DNA from: an uncultured Bacilli bacterium
Lineage (GTDB): Bacteria; Bacillota_I; Bacilli_A; RF39; UBA660
Length of the DNA: 11,091 nt
Direction: 5' to 3'
Assembly: GCA_934088535.1 (NCBI GenBank)
Contig: CAKOJC010000037.1
Coordinates: 1-11,091 of the forward strand
Every line of letters begins with the position of its first letter. Within the stretch, counting starts at the first letter, position 1. A program made the position numbers and the translations under genes. Under the pieces are notes generated by a model that worked only from the letters and a program-made list of their open reading frames with translations, searched no databases and had not been told where the DNA came from. Below are positions 1-5,810 of this stretch, one piece after another.

Positions 1-845
1 CACCTTATAACTATGCCATCTAAATTACATATATATGAGTTTGGTAATAGTTTTTTTATTTCATCTAATATTTTAGTGTCTTTTTCATAAGTTCTTCCAA
101 CTAATATTCCTTCTATGAAGTTTGAGGGTATTCCAAATATTATTGCACTTTCTCTATCAGTAAAGAAATCATCTTTATGTTTTTTATCTTTTATGAATCT
201 TTCATAGTATGCTGGATTTACAAATTCTTTTAGTTTTCTATTTGAGATAGTATTTGATAAGATATCTCCTTTTAATAATTTTTCTATATATTTGTTATTA
301 CTATCAAAAATTATTCCTATTTGTACTCTATCTTGAAGTAAGCTTGGTAAGAATCTTGCTTCTTTAGTTTCTTCGAGTGTCCACATATGACAATCATACT
401 TTTTTGATTCTTCTATGATGTTATTCATCTTTGAATATGGAATTACTGCTGTTTTATTAATTTGTGTATCTTTTCCATTTTCAAATACTCCAGCATATAG
501 AATAGTTCCTCCTGAATAAAAATCTATATAATCTTTTAAATAATAATCTTGTTTTAAATTCCATACACTAACACTACTTGGATATTTAGATGTTCTAGCA
601 TTTGCAAACCAACTTGATATTAAACCATTCTTTAATATTTCTTTTAGTCCTTCTAAATTTTTATATGTTCCATGAAGTAATGTTCCTTTTTGTAATTTTA
701 CTTTATCTCCTATATCATATTTAGAATTTTCTATTTTATAATTATCTTTTGCTTTATAATAATTATTTATTTGTCTAATTACAATGACTTGTGTATTCTT
801 ACTGAAATTTTCTTTAACTATTTTTAAATACTCATTTTTATTCAT
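1..845 (-). CDS. Hypothetical protein, possible ADP-ribosyltransferase-like fold (3' end missing)
   Basis: An open frame of 281 codons starts at ATG 845-843 and runs off the left edge; the last partial codon is TG-, so it may stop right there or continue. AGGAG (851-855) lies 5 nt before the start. I do not recognise the family. What is visible: an N-terminal segment (residues 1-50), then LLHGTYKNLEGLKEILKNGL at 56-75, a GGT turn at 112-114, and a C-terminal stretch with Glu232 in RESAIIFGIPSNFIEGILVG (231-250). A beta-strand HGT motif followed by a helix ending in NGL, plus a late Glu before a hydrophobic strand, resembles the layout of Tpt1/DarT-type ADP-ribosyltransferase folds. That reading is inference from motif spacing only. 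There is no signal peptide or membrane segment, so it is probably cytoplasmic. It lies downstream of the lepB terminator and probably has its own promoter. Confidence 0.8.
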   Translation of the reverse strand, partial: MNKNEYLKIVKENFSKNTQVIVIRQINNYYKAKDNYKIENSKYDIGDKVKLQKGTLLHGTYKNLEGLKEILKNGLISSWFANARTSKYPSSVSVWNLKQDYYLKDYIDFYSGGTILYAGVFENGKDTQINKTAVIPYSKMNNIIEESKKYDCHMWTLEETKEARFLPSLLQDRVQIGIIFDSNNKYIEKLLKGDILSNTISNRKLKEFVNPAYYERFIKDKKHKDDFFTDRESAIIFGIPSNFIEGILVGRTYEKDTKILDEIKKLLPNSYICNLDGIVIR

Positions 846-864
846 GATAACTCCTACTGTTATC

Positions 865-873
865 ATTTTAACA
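865..873 (-). promoter_or_regulatory. Possible extended -10 promoter of the left-edge gene
   Basis: The minus strand reads TGTTAAAAT, an extended -10 (TGn plus TAAAAT), about 20 nt before the start at 845. No convincing -35 is present; the weak candidate lies inside the lepB terminator. The gene sits behind a terminator, so a promoter is expected here, but the motif is short and the region AT-rich. Confidence 0.35.
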
Positions 874-874
874 T

Positions 875-903
875 AAAAAAAGTAATAATGAAACCATTAT
901 TAC
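875..903 (-). terminator. Intrinsic terminator of lepB
   Basis: On the minus strand the 9-bp stem GTAATAATG / CATTATTAC (903-895 and 890-882) with a 4-nt loop is followed by seven T (881-875). It overlaps the lepB stop codon (902-900). Confidence 0.85.
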
Positions 904-1394
904 CTTATTTTTCCTATTTTATCTAATGGATAGAACCTTATTCCTACTCTTCCAATAATATCTTTTTTATGGAAGTTTCCAAGTAGTCTACTATCTTTTG
1001 ATACTGGCCTATTGTCTCCTAAAACAAAATATTCATCTTCTTTAGTTTCAACTTTAAAATCATCAGTATCTTTAAAGTCTATATTTGTCTTTACTTCTTT
1101 ATCATTAATATAAAGTTTATTATCTTTATATTCTATTGTTTCATTTGGAAGTCCAATTACTCTTTTAATTATTTTATCGTTATCTTCTGTATTCTTTACT
1201 ACTACGATATCAAATCTTTCAATGTCTTTAATTCTATAAACTAATTTATTTATAATAACTAAGTCATGACTTTTTAAAGTATCTTCCATACTGCTTCCAC
1301 TAACTGCAGCAGGTGTTATTAAAAATGTTCTTATGAGTACTACTATTAAGACTATATATACATAATCTTTTATTGAATTCCATATTTTCTTCAT
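900..1394 (-). CDS. lepB: Signal peptidase I
   Basis: This is a type I signal peptidase (S26), which removes signal peptides from exported proteins on the outer face of the cytoplasmic membrane. The 164-residue protein has one N-terminal membrane anchor (about residues 10-30), typical of single-anchor Bacillota enzymes such as SipS. The catalytic serine is Ser35 in SGSSMEDTL, and the general base is Lys77 in KIIKRVIGLP. The conserved box near the end reads GDNRPVSKDSR (126-136). All key residues are present and the length is normal. AGGAG (1400-1404) lies 5 nt before the ATG. It follows rplS, as is common in Bacillota, but a terminator hairpin lies between them and no room for a full promoter is seen, so lepB is probably expressed by partial read-through. 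Confidence 0.95.
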   Translation of the reverse strand: MKKIWNSIKDYVYIVLIVVLIRTFLITPAAVSGSSMEDTLKSHDLVIINKLVYRIKDIERFDIVVVKNTEDNDKIIKRVIGLPNETIEYKDNKLYINDKEVKTNIDFKDTDDFKVETKEDEYFVLGDNRPVSKDSRLLGNFHKKDIIGRVGIRFYPLDKIGKIR

Positions 1395-1414
1395 TTAGTC
1401 TCCTTTTTATTAAT

Positions 1415-1440
1415 AAAAAATTAGGTGTAAAACCTAATTT
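1415..1440 (-). terminator. Hairpin terminator between rplS and lepB (likely leaky)
   Basis: The minus strand forms AAATTAGGT / ACCTAATTT (9 bp, loop 1431-1427) followed by a run of six T (1420-1415). It contains the rplS stop codon. lepB starts 21 nt past the T-run, with its own ribosome binding site but no visible promoter, so this probably lowers lepB expression relative to rplS and does not block it. Confidence 0.75.
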
Positions 1441-1772
1441 CTTTCTTTAATTCTAAAGCTTCCTGTTAATCCTTTTAAGAAGTTAAGTTTAGCTCTTCTT
1501 ACTTTTCCTTTTTTAACAACTGTAATCTTGTCGATTAGTGGGCTATTAACTGGGAAAATTCTATTAACTCCAACGCTTCCACTTTTCTTTCTAACTGTGA
1601 AAGTTTCAGATACGCTTCCACCTTTACGAGCAGTTACGATTCCTTCGAATGCTTGAATTCTTTCTCTTTTACCTTCTTTAATCTTAACATCAACTCTTAC
1701 TGTATCTCCAACTTGGAAATCAGGAACATTTGGGTTGATTTGTTTCTTATTGATCTTGTCAATTAGATTCAT
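1434..1772 (-). CDS. rplS: 50S ribosomal protein L19
   Basis: Ribosomal protein L19 (bL19) of the large subunit, located at the 30S-50S interface. The 112 residues match the usual length (about 115). Family signatures are visible: [18 protein letters not shown] near residues 14-31, [15 protein letters not shown] in the centre and [20 protein letters not shown] near the end. A strong AAAGGAGG site (GGAGG at 1782-1786) stands 9 nt before the ATG. It has its own sigma-A promoter and a short leader that may be the L19 autoregulatory element. lepB lies downstream, behind a terminator hairpin. The usual upstream partners (rpsP, rimM, trmD) are absent; an ABC-F gene is there instead. Confidence 0.97.
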   Translation of the reverse strand: MNLIDKINKKQINPNVPDFQVGDTVRVDVKIKEGKRERIQAFEGIVTARKGGSVSETFTVRKKSGSVGVNRIFPVNSPLIDKITVVKKGKVRRAKLNFLKGLTGSFRIKERN

Positions 1773-1828
1773 ACTATATATCCTCCTTTGTGCTTGATTT
1801 AATCATACATAAATGCAGCGGATTAAGC
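1773..1828 (-). ncRNA. Possible L19 leader (5' UTR of rplS)
   Basis: The predicted rplS transcript begins near 1828 with GCUUAAUC, which can pair with GAUU (1804-1801) and AAGC (1795-1792), with a 5-nt bulge on the 3' side. The resulting bulged stem lies just upstream of the ribosome binding site. An L19-binding leader upstream of rplS is known in Bacillota (Rfam L19_leader). Identity here is inferred from position and a simple stem only; the consensus was not checked. Confidence 0.4.
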
Positions 1829-1834
1829 GATATA

Positions 1835-1863
1835 ATCATAACACAATTTATACACATTGTCTA
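1835..1863 (-). promoter_or_regulatory. Sigma-A promoter of rplS
   Basis: The minus strand carries TAGACA (1863-1858), a 17-bp spacer and TATGAT (1840-1835), preceded by TG one base upstream (extended -10). The predicted start is near 1828, giving a 55-nt leader. The -35 lies about 10 nt past the ABC-F stop codon and no terminator separates them, so read-through from the ABC-F gene may add to rplS transcription. Confidence 0.75.
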
Positions 1864-1872
1864 GTTTTTTGG

Positions 1873-3411
1873 CTATTTTTCGATAATTTTCTCTACAAAT
1901 TCTTCTTTTTCTACTAAATCTAACCCATTCTTGGTTAATAAATATAGTTTAGTTGATACTTCTTCAATATATTTTCTATCATGTGATACTGAAATAATAG
2001 TACCATTAAATTCTTTTAGTACTCTTCTAATTACTGGGTTAGAAAGTGGGCTTACATTTCTAGTTGGTTCATCTAGTATTAAAACATTACATTTATCAAG
2101 AACAAGTTTCATTAATATTAATTTAGCTTTACTTCCTCCACTTAGATTATCTATATCACCTATCATTTCTTCACTTGTAAATTTCATGTTACCTAAATAC
2201 ATTCTTGATTTAGTTATTTCTTCTTTATTCTTACTATTATTTGTTATGAAGTCTAATACACTTTTATAATTATTAAATATATCGTTATAATCTTGTGGCA
2301 TATAACCTACTTTTATATCAGTTCTATCATTTAGGATATTATAAATTTCTCTTATTAAAGTAGTTTTACCTGAACCATTTTTTCCTATAATACATATATG
2401 TTCATTACCATATATTTCTAGATTTATATTTTTAGATAGTACAGTATCATTTATTTTTAATGAATAGTCACAAAGACTTAATATTTTCTTACTATTTGGT
2501 ATATAAGCATCTTCAAATTTAAAATTTATAGATTCTTCTGGGTCTGGCTTTTCAGTTATATCAACATTTTCTAGTTTCTTTTCCTGGCTTTTTATGTTGT
2601 GCATTTTCTTTTTGAGTAATCTCCCTCCATGTGGATCACTTCTAGAAATATTGTTTTGTTCAAATTCTACTCTTTGTTTTTGCCATTTTAATTTTTCTTC
2701 TCTTTTCTCTAGTTCTTTCTTCTCGAAATTATGCATTTGTGTTTGATGAAGAATTGTTCTAAGTCTTAAATCTACGTATTCATCATATCCAATTCTTAAT
2801 AGGGTATGTTTACACTCAGTTTTCTTTTTTAAACTTTCTAAGTGAAGTATCATATTAGCTGTTTTAGAAAGCAATGTTTCATCGTGTGATATATAAATGA
2901 TTGGCTTATCTATTTTATTAATAAAGTTTTCTAACCATAATAAAGTTTCAATATCTAGGTCATTAGTAGGTTCATCTAATAAAAGTACATCACTATCATC
3001 TAGTAATAGTTTTAAGATAGCTACTTTTATTTTTTCTCCACCGGATAATACTTTCATTTTTTTATCTAAAGTATTTTCTTCTAAGTTTAAAGTTATTAAA
3101 TTTTTATATAAATTGTTTATTTTATTATAATAATCATTATCATTTATGAATAAGTAATTATATACATTTTGATCTTTATAACCCTCTGATATGTGTTGTT
3201 CTAAATAGCCAATTTTATTATTATTTAGATTTATAGTACCCGTTACTTCTGCATAATTGCACTCATTAATCATACGTTTTAAAAGCGTTGATTTTCCATT
3301 TCCTTCTTCACCAATAATGGCTAGTTTATCGTTTTTGTTAAGATTAAGAGATAAATTTTTAACTAAGTATCTATCATTTACTTTGATAGATAGATTTTTT
3401 ATTTCTATCAT
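1873..3411 (-). CDS. ABC-F family ATPase (ribosome-acting, possible antibiotic resistance type)
   Basis: A 512-residue protein with two ABC ATPase domains and no membrane segments, the ABC-F layout of proteins that bind the ribosomal E site. Domain 1: Walker A GEEGNGKST (34-42), signature LSGGE (122-126), Walker B with Glu147 in DEPTNDLD, switch His176. The linker (about 193-290) is charged and coiled. Domain 2: Walker A GKNGSGKTT (343-351), signature LSGGS (423-427), Glu448, His477. The second D-loop reads EPTRNVSPLSNPV, not EPTNHLD. I chose ATG 3411-3409 because GGAGG (3418-3422) lies 6 nt upstream; an in-frame ATG at 3432 would place that site inside the coding region. Its own promoter and a leader with a tiny ORF suggest drug-responsive control, as in known resistance ABC-F genes. 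The substrate, if any, cannot be named. Confidence 0.9.
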   Translation of the reverse strand: MIEIKNLSIKVNDRYLVKNLSLNLNKNDKLAIIGEEGNGKSTLLKRMINECNYAEVTGTINLNNNKIGYLEQHISEGYKDQNVYNYLFINDNDYYNKINNLYKNLITLNLEENTLDKKMKVLSGGEKIKVAILKLLLDDSDVLLLDEPTNDLDIETLLWLENFINKIDKPIIYISHDETLLSKTANMILHLESLKKKTECKHTLLRIGYDEYVDLRLRTILHQTQMHNFEKKELEKREEKLKWQKQRVEFEQNNISRSDPHGGRLLKKKMHNIKSQEKKLENVDITEKPDPEESINFKFEDAYIPNSKKILSLCDYSLKINDTVLSKNINLEIYGNEHICIIGKNGSGKTTLIREIYNILNDRTDIKVGYMPQDYNDIFNNYKSVLDFITNNSKNKEEITKSRMYLGNMKFTSEEMIGDIDNLSGGSKAKLILMKLVLDKCNVLILDEPTRNVSPLSNPVIRRVLKEFNGTIISVSHDRKYIEEVSTKLYLLTKNGLDLVEKEEFVEKIIEK

Positions 3412-3412
3412 A

Positions 3413-3449
3413 TTATGCCTCCTTTTTGGCATAATTAAAGTTTATGCCA
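3413..3449 (-). promoter_or_regulatory. Three-copy repeat forming two alternative hairpins before the ABC-F start
   Basis: In the transcript, GGCAUAA (3448-3442), UUAUGCC (3434-3428) and GGCAUAA (3419-3413) follow one another. The middle copy can pair with the first (8 bp with flanking U-A, loop 7 nt) or with the last (8 bp with flanking A-U, loop 8 nt). The second pairing takes up the final GG of the AAGGAGG ribosome binding site and ends next to the start codon. The two folds exclude each other. The first repeat starts 4 nt after the upstream ORF stop. The switch function is inference. Confidence 0.55.
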
Positions 3450-3452
3450 TAC

Positions 3453-3470
3453 TTATATTAATTTGTTCAT
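3453..3470 (-). CDS. Leader peptide ORF MNKLI upstream of the ABC-F gene
   Basis: ATG 3470-3468 opens five codons (MNKLI) ending in TAA at 3455-3453. GAGGTG (3482-3477) lies 6 nt upstream, an excellent site by the standards of this window. It sits between the predicted transcript start (about 3487) and the alternative hairpins before the ABC-F start. Short translated leader ORFs are a known control device of resistance ABC-F genes; that this one is translated is inference. Confidence 0.55.
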   Translation of the reverse strand: MNKLI

Positions 3471-3493
3471 CTCTTTCACCTCTTCTTTCGTAC

Positions 3494-3502
3494 ATTATAA
3501 CA
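3494..3502 (-). promoter_or_regulatory. Extended -10 promoter of the ABC-F gene
   Basis: The minus strand reads TGTTATAAT, a perfect -10 with the TGn extension. No good -35 is visible 16-18 bp upstream, where the sequence is the T-tract of the preceding terminator. The predicted start near 3487 gives a leader of about 75 nt. Confidence 0.6.
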
Positions 3503-3510
3503 TTTTTTTA

Positions 3511-3538
3511 ATAAAATAAAAAGGAACTATTGTTCCTT
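3511..3538 (-). terminator. Terminator of the ftsW operon
   Basis: The minus strand forms AAGGAAC / GTTCCTT (3538-3532 and 3527-3521, loop 4 nt) followed by a T-rich tract (3520-3511). The stem overlaps the stop codon of the gene ending at 3537. Confidence 0.8.
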
Positions 3539-4211
3539 AGTCAGATAGTTTATCCATATTTTCATATACTGTTTCTTCTATATTATTAATATAATTTATA
3601 ATGCCTTTTTCATTATCAAATGTTGTTTTGTTAAAAGTTACCTTTTTAAAATCTCTTATAAGACTACCTGTTATCTTGTCATTATCAATAGTTAGCTCTA
3701 TGATTTCTGGATTATTTAGTATTATGCATTCTGCATCACTTCCATATAACTTATGTATATATAAAGTTAATTTGTTATTATCTATTATATAATATCCTTC
3801 ATATGCGCCTGATGAACCTAATTCATAGTATCCCCAGAATGTATTATCTTTTTTTAATACTAACTCTTCATTGAAATCATCATCTTCTTCAGTTGTAGCT
3901 TTTACATCTATTCTATATGAAGAAGATACTAATGATTTAGTTTGTTCTAATAACTCTTTTGATTTTAAAGTATTTTTTTCTTTTGCTTTTGATTTTAATT
4001 CTTCAATATTAAGGTCTTCTTTTTTATCCTCTGGTGTAGTTTGTTCTTCTTTTTTACCATTGTTTTGATTTTGATTAATATTTTCTTCTACTTTATTATC
4101 CTCTTTCTTTGAGTCACTTTGTTTTTTATTATTACTAACAATCATACATACAGTAATTATTGCTAATAAAATAAATGTTACTATTACTATTATTTTTCTA
4201 CCTTTACTCAT
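3537..4211 (-). CDS. Hypothetical membrane-anchored extracytoplasmic protein
   Basis: A 224-residue protein I do not recognise. Residues 7-26 form a single hydrophobic anchor with a basic N-terminus (MSKGRK), so the rest is probably outside the membrane. Cys22 lies in the anchor, but ITVC lacks the small residue expected before a lipobox cysteine, so a lipoprotein is unlikely. Residues 27-90 are a Lys/Glu/Asn/Gln-rich linker. The C-terminal part (about 100-200) looks beta-rich, with a pattern such as YEGYYIIDNNKLTLYIHK that recalls small lipocalin-like barrels; this is only a resemblance. AAGGAG (4224-4219) overlaps the ftsW stop codon, with 11 nt between the genes, so the two are co-transcribed. 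A role at the cell wall is a guess from that context. Confidence 0.85.
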   Translation of the reverse strand: MSKGRKIIVIVTFILLAIITVCMIVSNNKKQSDSKKEDNKVEENINQNQNNGKKEEQTTPEDKKEDLNIEELKSKAKEKNTLKSKELLEQTKSLVSSSYRIDVKATTEEDDDFNEELVLKKDNTFWGYYELGSSGAYEGYYIIDNNKLTLYIHKLYGSDAECIILNNPEIIELTIDNDKITGSLIRDFKKVTFNKTTFDNEKGIINYINNIEETVYENMDKLSD

Positions 4212-4222
4212 TATAATTCTCC

Positions 4223-5464
4223 TTATCTATTAACTATTTTACTTATTTCTCTATTTTTCTTTTCTAGTTGATTTTCTATGTATATTCTTTGTACTGCTGT
4301 GAATGCTCCGATAATTGCAAAACATGAACTTCCACCATAACTTAAGAATGGAAGTGGTACTCCTGTTAGTGGTATTATTCCAAGTACTCCACCTAAATTT
4401 ACAAATATATGAAGCATGAAGTAAACTCCAAGACCATAGCATACTATTGAGTTTGATAATTCATATGTATTTGTTGCTACTCTAAATATTAAATAAGTTA
4501 ATAACATATAAACTAGTATTATTAGTATACCGCACAGAACTCCAAATTCTTCAACAATTATTGGGAATATAAAATCAGTGTGACTTTCTGGTAAATACAA
4601 ATATTTTTGTACTGATTTGCCTTGGCCTACTCCTGTAAGGCCCCCATTATCAATAGCAATAAATCCGTTACATACTTGATAACCTGTTTGTTCTTCATAT
4701 CTGTCACATGGATTTGTGTATATAAGTCTACTTAATCTTGAACTTGATTCTAGTGAATCTTTTGGTATAATTTTATATCCAAATTTTAATAATAATACTG
4801 ATCCTACTAGACCTATTACTAATACATATTTAAGTCCTATAAATATAGTTTTTAACCATTTATCACTTTGATTTTCTGAAGATACTATATCTTTTCTTAT
4901 AGGTGTACATACATATATTAATGCAAATAATGCTGCCATTATAGCTGCACTACCTAAGTCTCCACCAAGAACAACTAATAAAAATGCTCCAAAGCATATA
5001 AGAAGTGGTATTACGATTAACCATTTTGGTCTTTTACAATTACTCCATTTACCTAGAAAACTTCCAAGATATAGTGTTAAAAATACTTTTAAAAACTCTG
5101 CTGGTTGTAATTGTATTATTTTTAAATCAATAGTTAATGTACTGATATCCCCTGTTATAGCATTACTTAAAATTTTAGATAAAGTTAATCCTAAAAATAT
5201 TAATGCAGCTATACAAGATAATGCTTCATAATGTTTGGTTTCTATTTTAAGAAGTGGTGGTGCTATTATAAAAAATGAAACAGATACAAATAAAAGTTGT
5301 CTTATGAAAAAGAAGTATGGCGTATTTTCACCATATGTAAGTGTTGCTGATATGGATGATGCATCCAATATAAAAAATGCTCCTACTATAGCAAATAACA
5401 ATGTAAGTGCAAGAATTGTTTTATTTAAATGTTTTAATACTTTTACTTTTTTCTTCTTTTTCAT
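4223..5464 (-). CDS. ftsW: SEDS-family peptidoglycan polymerase, FtsW type
   Basis: A 413-residue multi-pass membrane protein of the SEDS family (FtsW/RodA/SpoVE), which polymerises lipid II glycan strands together with a class B penicillin-binding protein. Visible signatures: LQPAEFLKVFLTLYLG (119-134), GGDLGSAA (167-174), the catalytic-loop segment YLPESHTDFIF with the conserved Asp297, and PLTGVPLPFLSYGGSS (365-380). The PLTG-PFLSYGGSS form favours FtsW over RodA, but a second paralogue elsewhere could change the name. Two cysteines (253, 265) stand in the large outside loop. The basic N-terminus MKKKKKVK is cytoplasmic. The start is supported by the first membrane helix beginning near residue 15, though no Shine-Dalgarno site is seen and the predicted leader is only about 8 nt. 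Confidence 0.92.
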   Translation of the reverse strand: MKKKKKVKVLKHLNKTILALTLLFAIVGAFFILDASSISATLTYGENTPYFFFIRQLLFVSVSFFIIAPPLLKIETKHYEALSCIAALIFLGLTLSKILSNAITGDISTLTIDLKIIQLQPAEFLKVFLTLYLGSFLGKWSNCKRPKWLIVIPLLICFGAFLLVVLGGDLGSAAIMAALFALIYVCTPIRKDIVSSENQSDKWLKTIFIGLKYVLVIGLVGSVLLLKFGYKIIPKDSLESSSRLSRLIYTNPCDRYEEQTGYQVCNGFIAIDNGGLTGVGQGKSVQKYLYLPESHTDFIFPIIVEEFGVLCGILIILVYMLLTYLIFRVATNTYELSNSIVCYGLGVYFMLHIFVNLGGVLGIIPLTGVPLPFLSYGGSSCFAIIGAFTAVQRIYIENQLEKKNREISKIVNR

Positions 5465-5478
5465 ATTCTATCATGTAT

Positions 5479-5507
5479 ATTATACAAAAAAAAATATCAA
5501 ATGTAAA
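5479..5507 (-). promoter_or_regulatory. Sigma-A promoter of ftsW
   Basis: The minus strand carries TTTACA (5507-5502), 17 bp of mostly T, and TATAAT (5484-5479). The predicted start near 5472 lies about 8 nt before the ftsW ATG. Confidence 0.75.
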
Positions 5508-5546
5508 TTATATGCTATTTTAGTAGTGTCAATATAAGAAGCTCGC

Positions 5547-5575
5547 CATAAAATAATATAGATAAGTTAGGAGGT
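5547..5575 (+). promoter_or_regulatory. Upstream region of the YjcZ-like gene: CATAAAATA element and ribosome binding site
   Basis: CATAAAATA (5547-5555) fits the -10 pattern CATAnnnTA of sporulation factor sigma-K and also resembles the sigma-E -10. No matching -35 is clear, and no good sigma-A pair is seen either. AGGAGG (5569-5574) lies 6 nt before the ATG. The sigma-factor reading is speculative because sporulation is not otherwise shown in this window. Confidence 0.3.
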
Positions 5576-5580
5576 AATAT

Positions 5581-5784
5581 ATGTATTATTATGGATATAA
5601 TGGTGGATATGCAGGTGGTAATGCTATGAATTATGGTGCTTATCCAGGTTATTATAATAACGGATATGGTTATGGCTATGGAGCAGCAATTATATTAGTA
5701 CTATTTATATTATTAGTTATTATCTTTGGTGTAGGTTTTATTAATAATGGTTATTCAAATAATTGTAATAGCTGTAATAATTAA
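5581..5784 (+). CDS. YjcZ-like small Gly/Tyr-rich membrane protein
   Basis: A 67-residue protein. Residues 1-33 are rich in Tyr, Gly and Asn (for example GYGYGYG at 28-34). Residues 34-54 form one hydrophobic helix (AAIILVLFILLVIIFGVGFI), and the tail is Asn-rich with Cys62 and Cys65. A Gly/Tyr-rich head before a helix of this kind matches the family annotated as YjcZ sporulation proteins in Bacillota, usually shorter; the biochemical role of that family is unknown. It has a strong AGGAGG site and is the only gene in its transcription unit, divergent from ftsW and closed by a bidirectional terminator. The family assignment is from motif memory, so moderate. Confidence 0.8.
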   Translation: MYYYGYNGGYAGGNAMNYGAYPGYYNNGYGYGYGAAIILVLFILLVIIFGVGFINNGYSNNCNSCNN

Positions 5785-5810
5785 AAAAGGAAGTTTTATA
5801 CTTCCTTTTA
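5783..5810. terminator. Bidirectional terminator between the YjcZ-like gene and the two-pass membrane protein
   Basis: A 10-bp perfect stem AAAAGGAAGT / ACTTCCTTTT (5785-5794 and 5800-5809) with a 5-nt loop. The A-run on the left gives the T-tract for the minus strand and TTTT closes the plus strand. It touches the stop codons of both converging genes. Confidence 0.85.

Noticed and set aside
1841..1861. Inverted repeat ACAAT-N8-ATTGT in the spacer of the rplS promoter, as a possible operator
   Set aside because: The arms are only five AT-rich base pairs, and such repeats are common by chance in this sequence; rplS genes are usually controlled at the RNA level.
3412..3432. Upstream in-frame ATG extending the ABC-F protein by MPKRRHN
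   Set aside because: The GGAGG site lies inside the extension at ideal spacing for the downstream ATG at 3411, and the upstream ATG has no site of its own; the extension encodes the ribosome binding site.
1931..3511. Plus-strand open frames of 77-112 codons opposite the ABC-F gene
   Set aside because: They are antisense to a clearly conserved protein, have no ribosome binding sites or family motifs, and arise from AT-rich codon composition.
5235..5537. Plus-strand open frame of 100 codons across the start of ftsW
   Set aside because: It is antisense to the conserved ftsW N-terminus, lacks a ribosome binding site and runs through the ftsW promoter.
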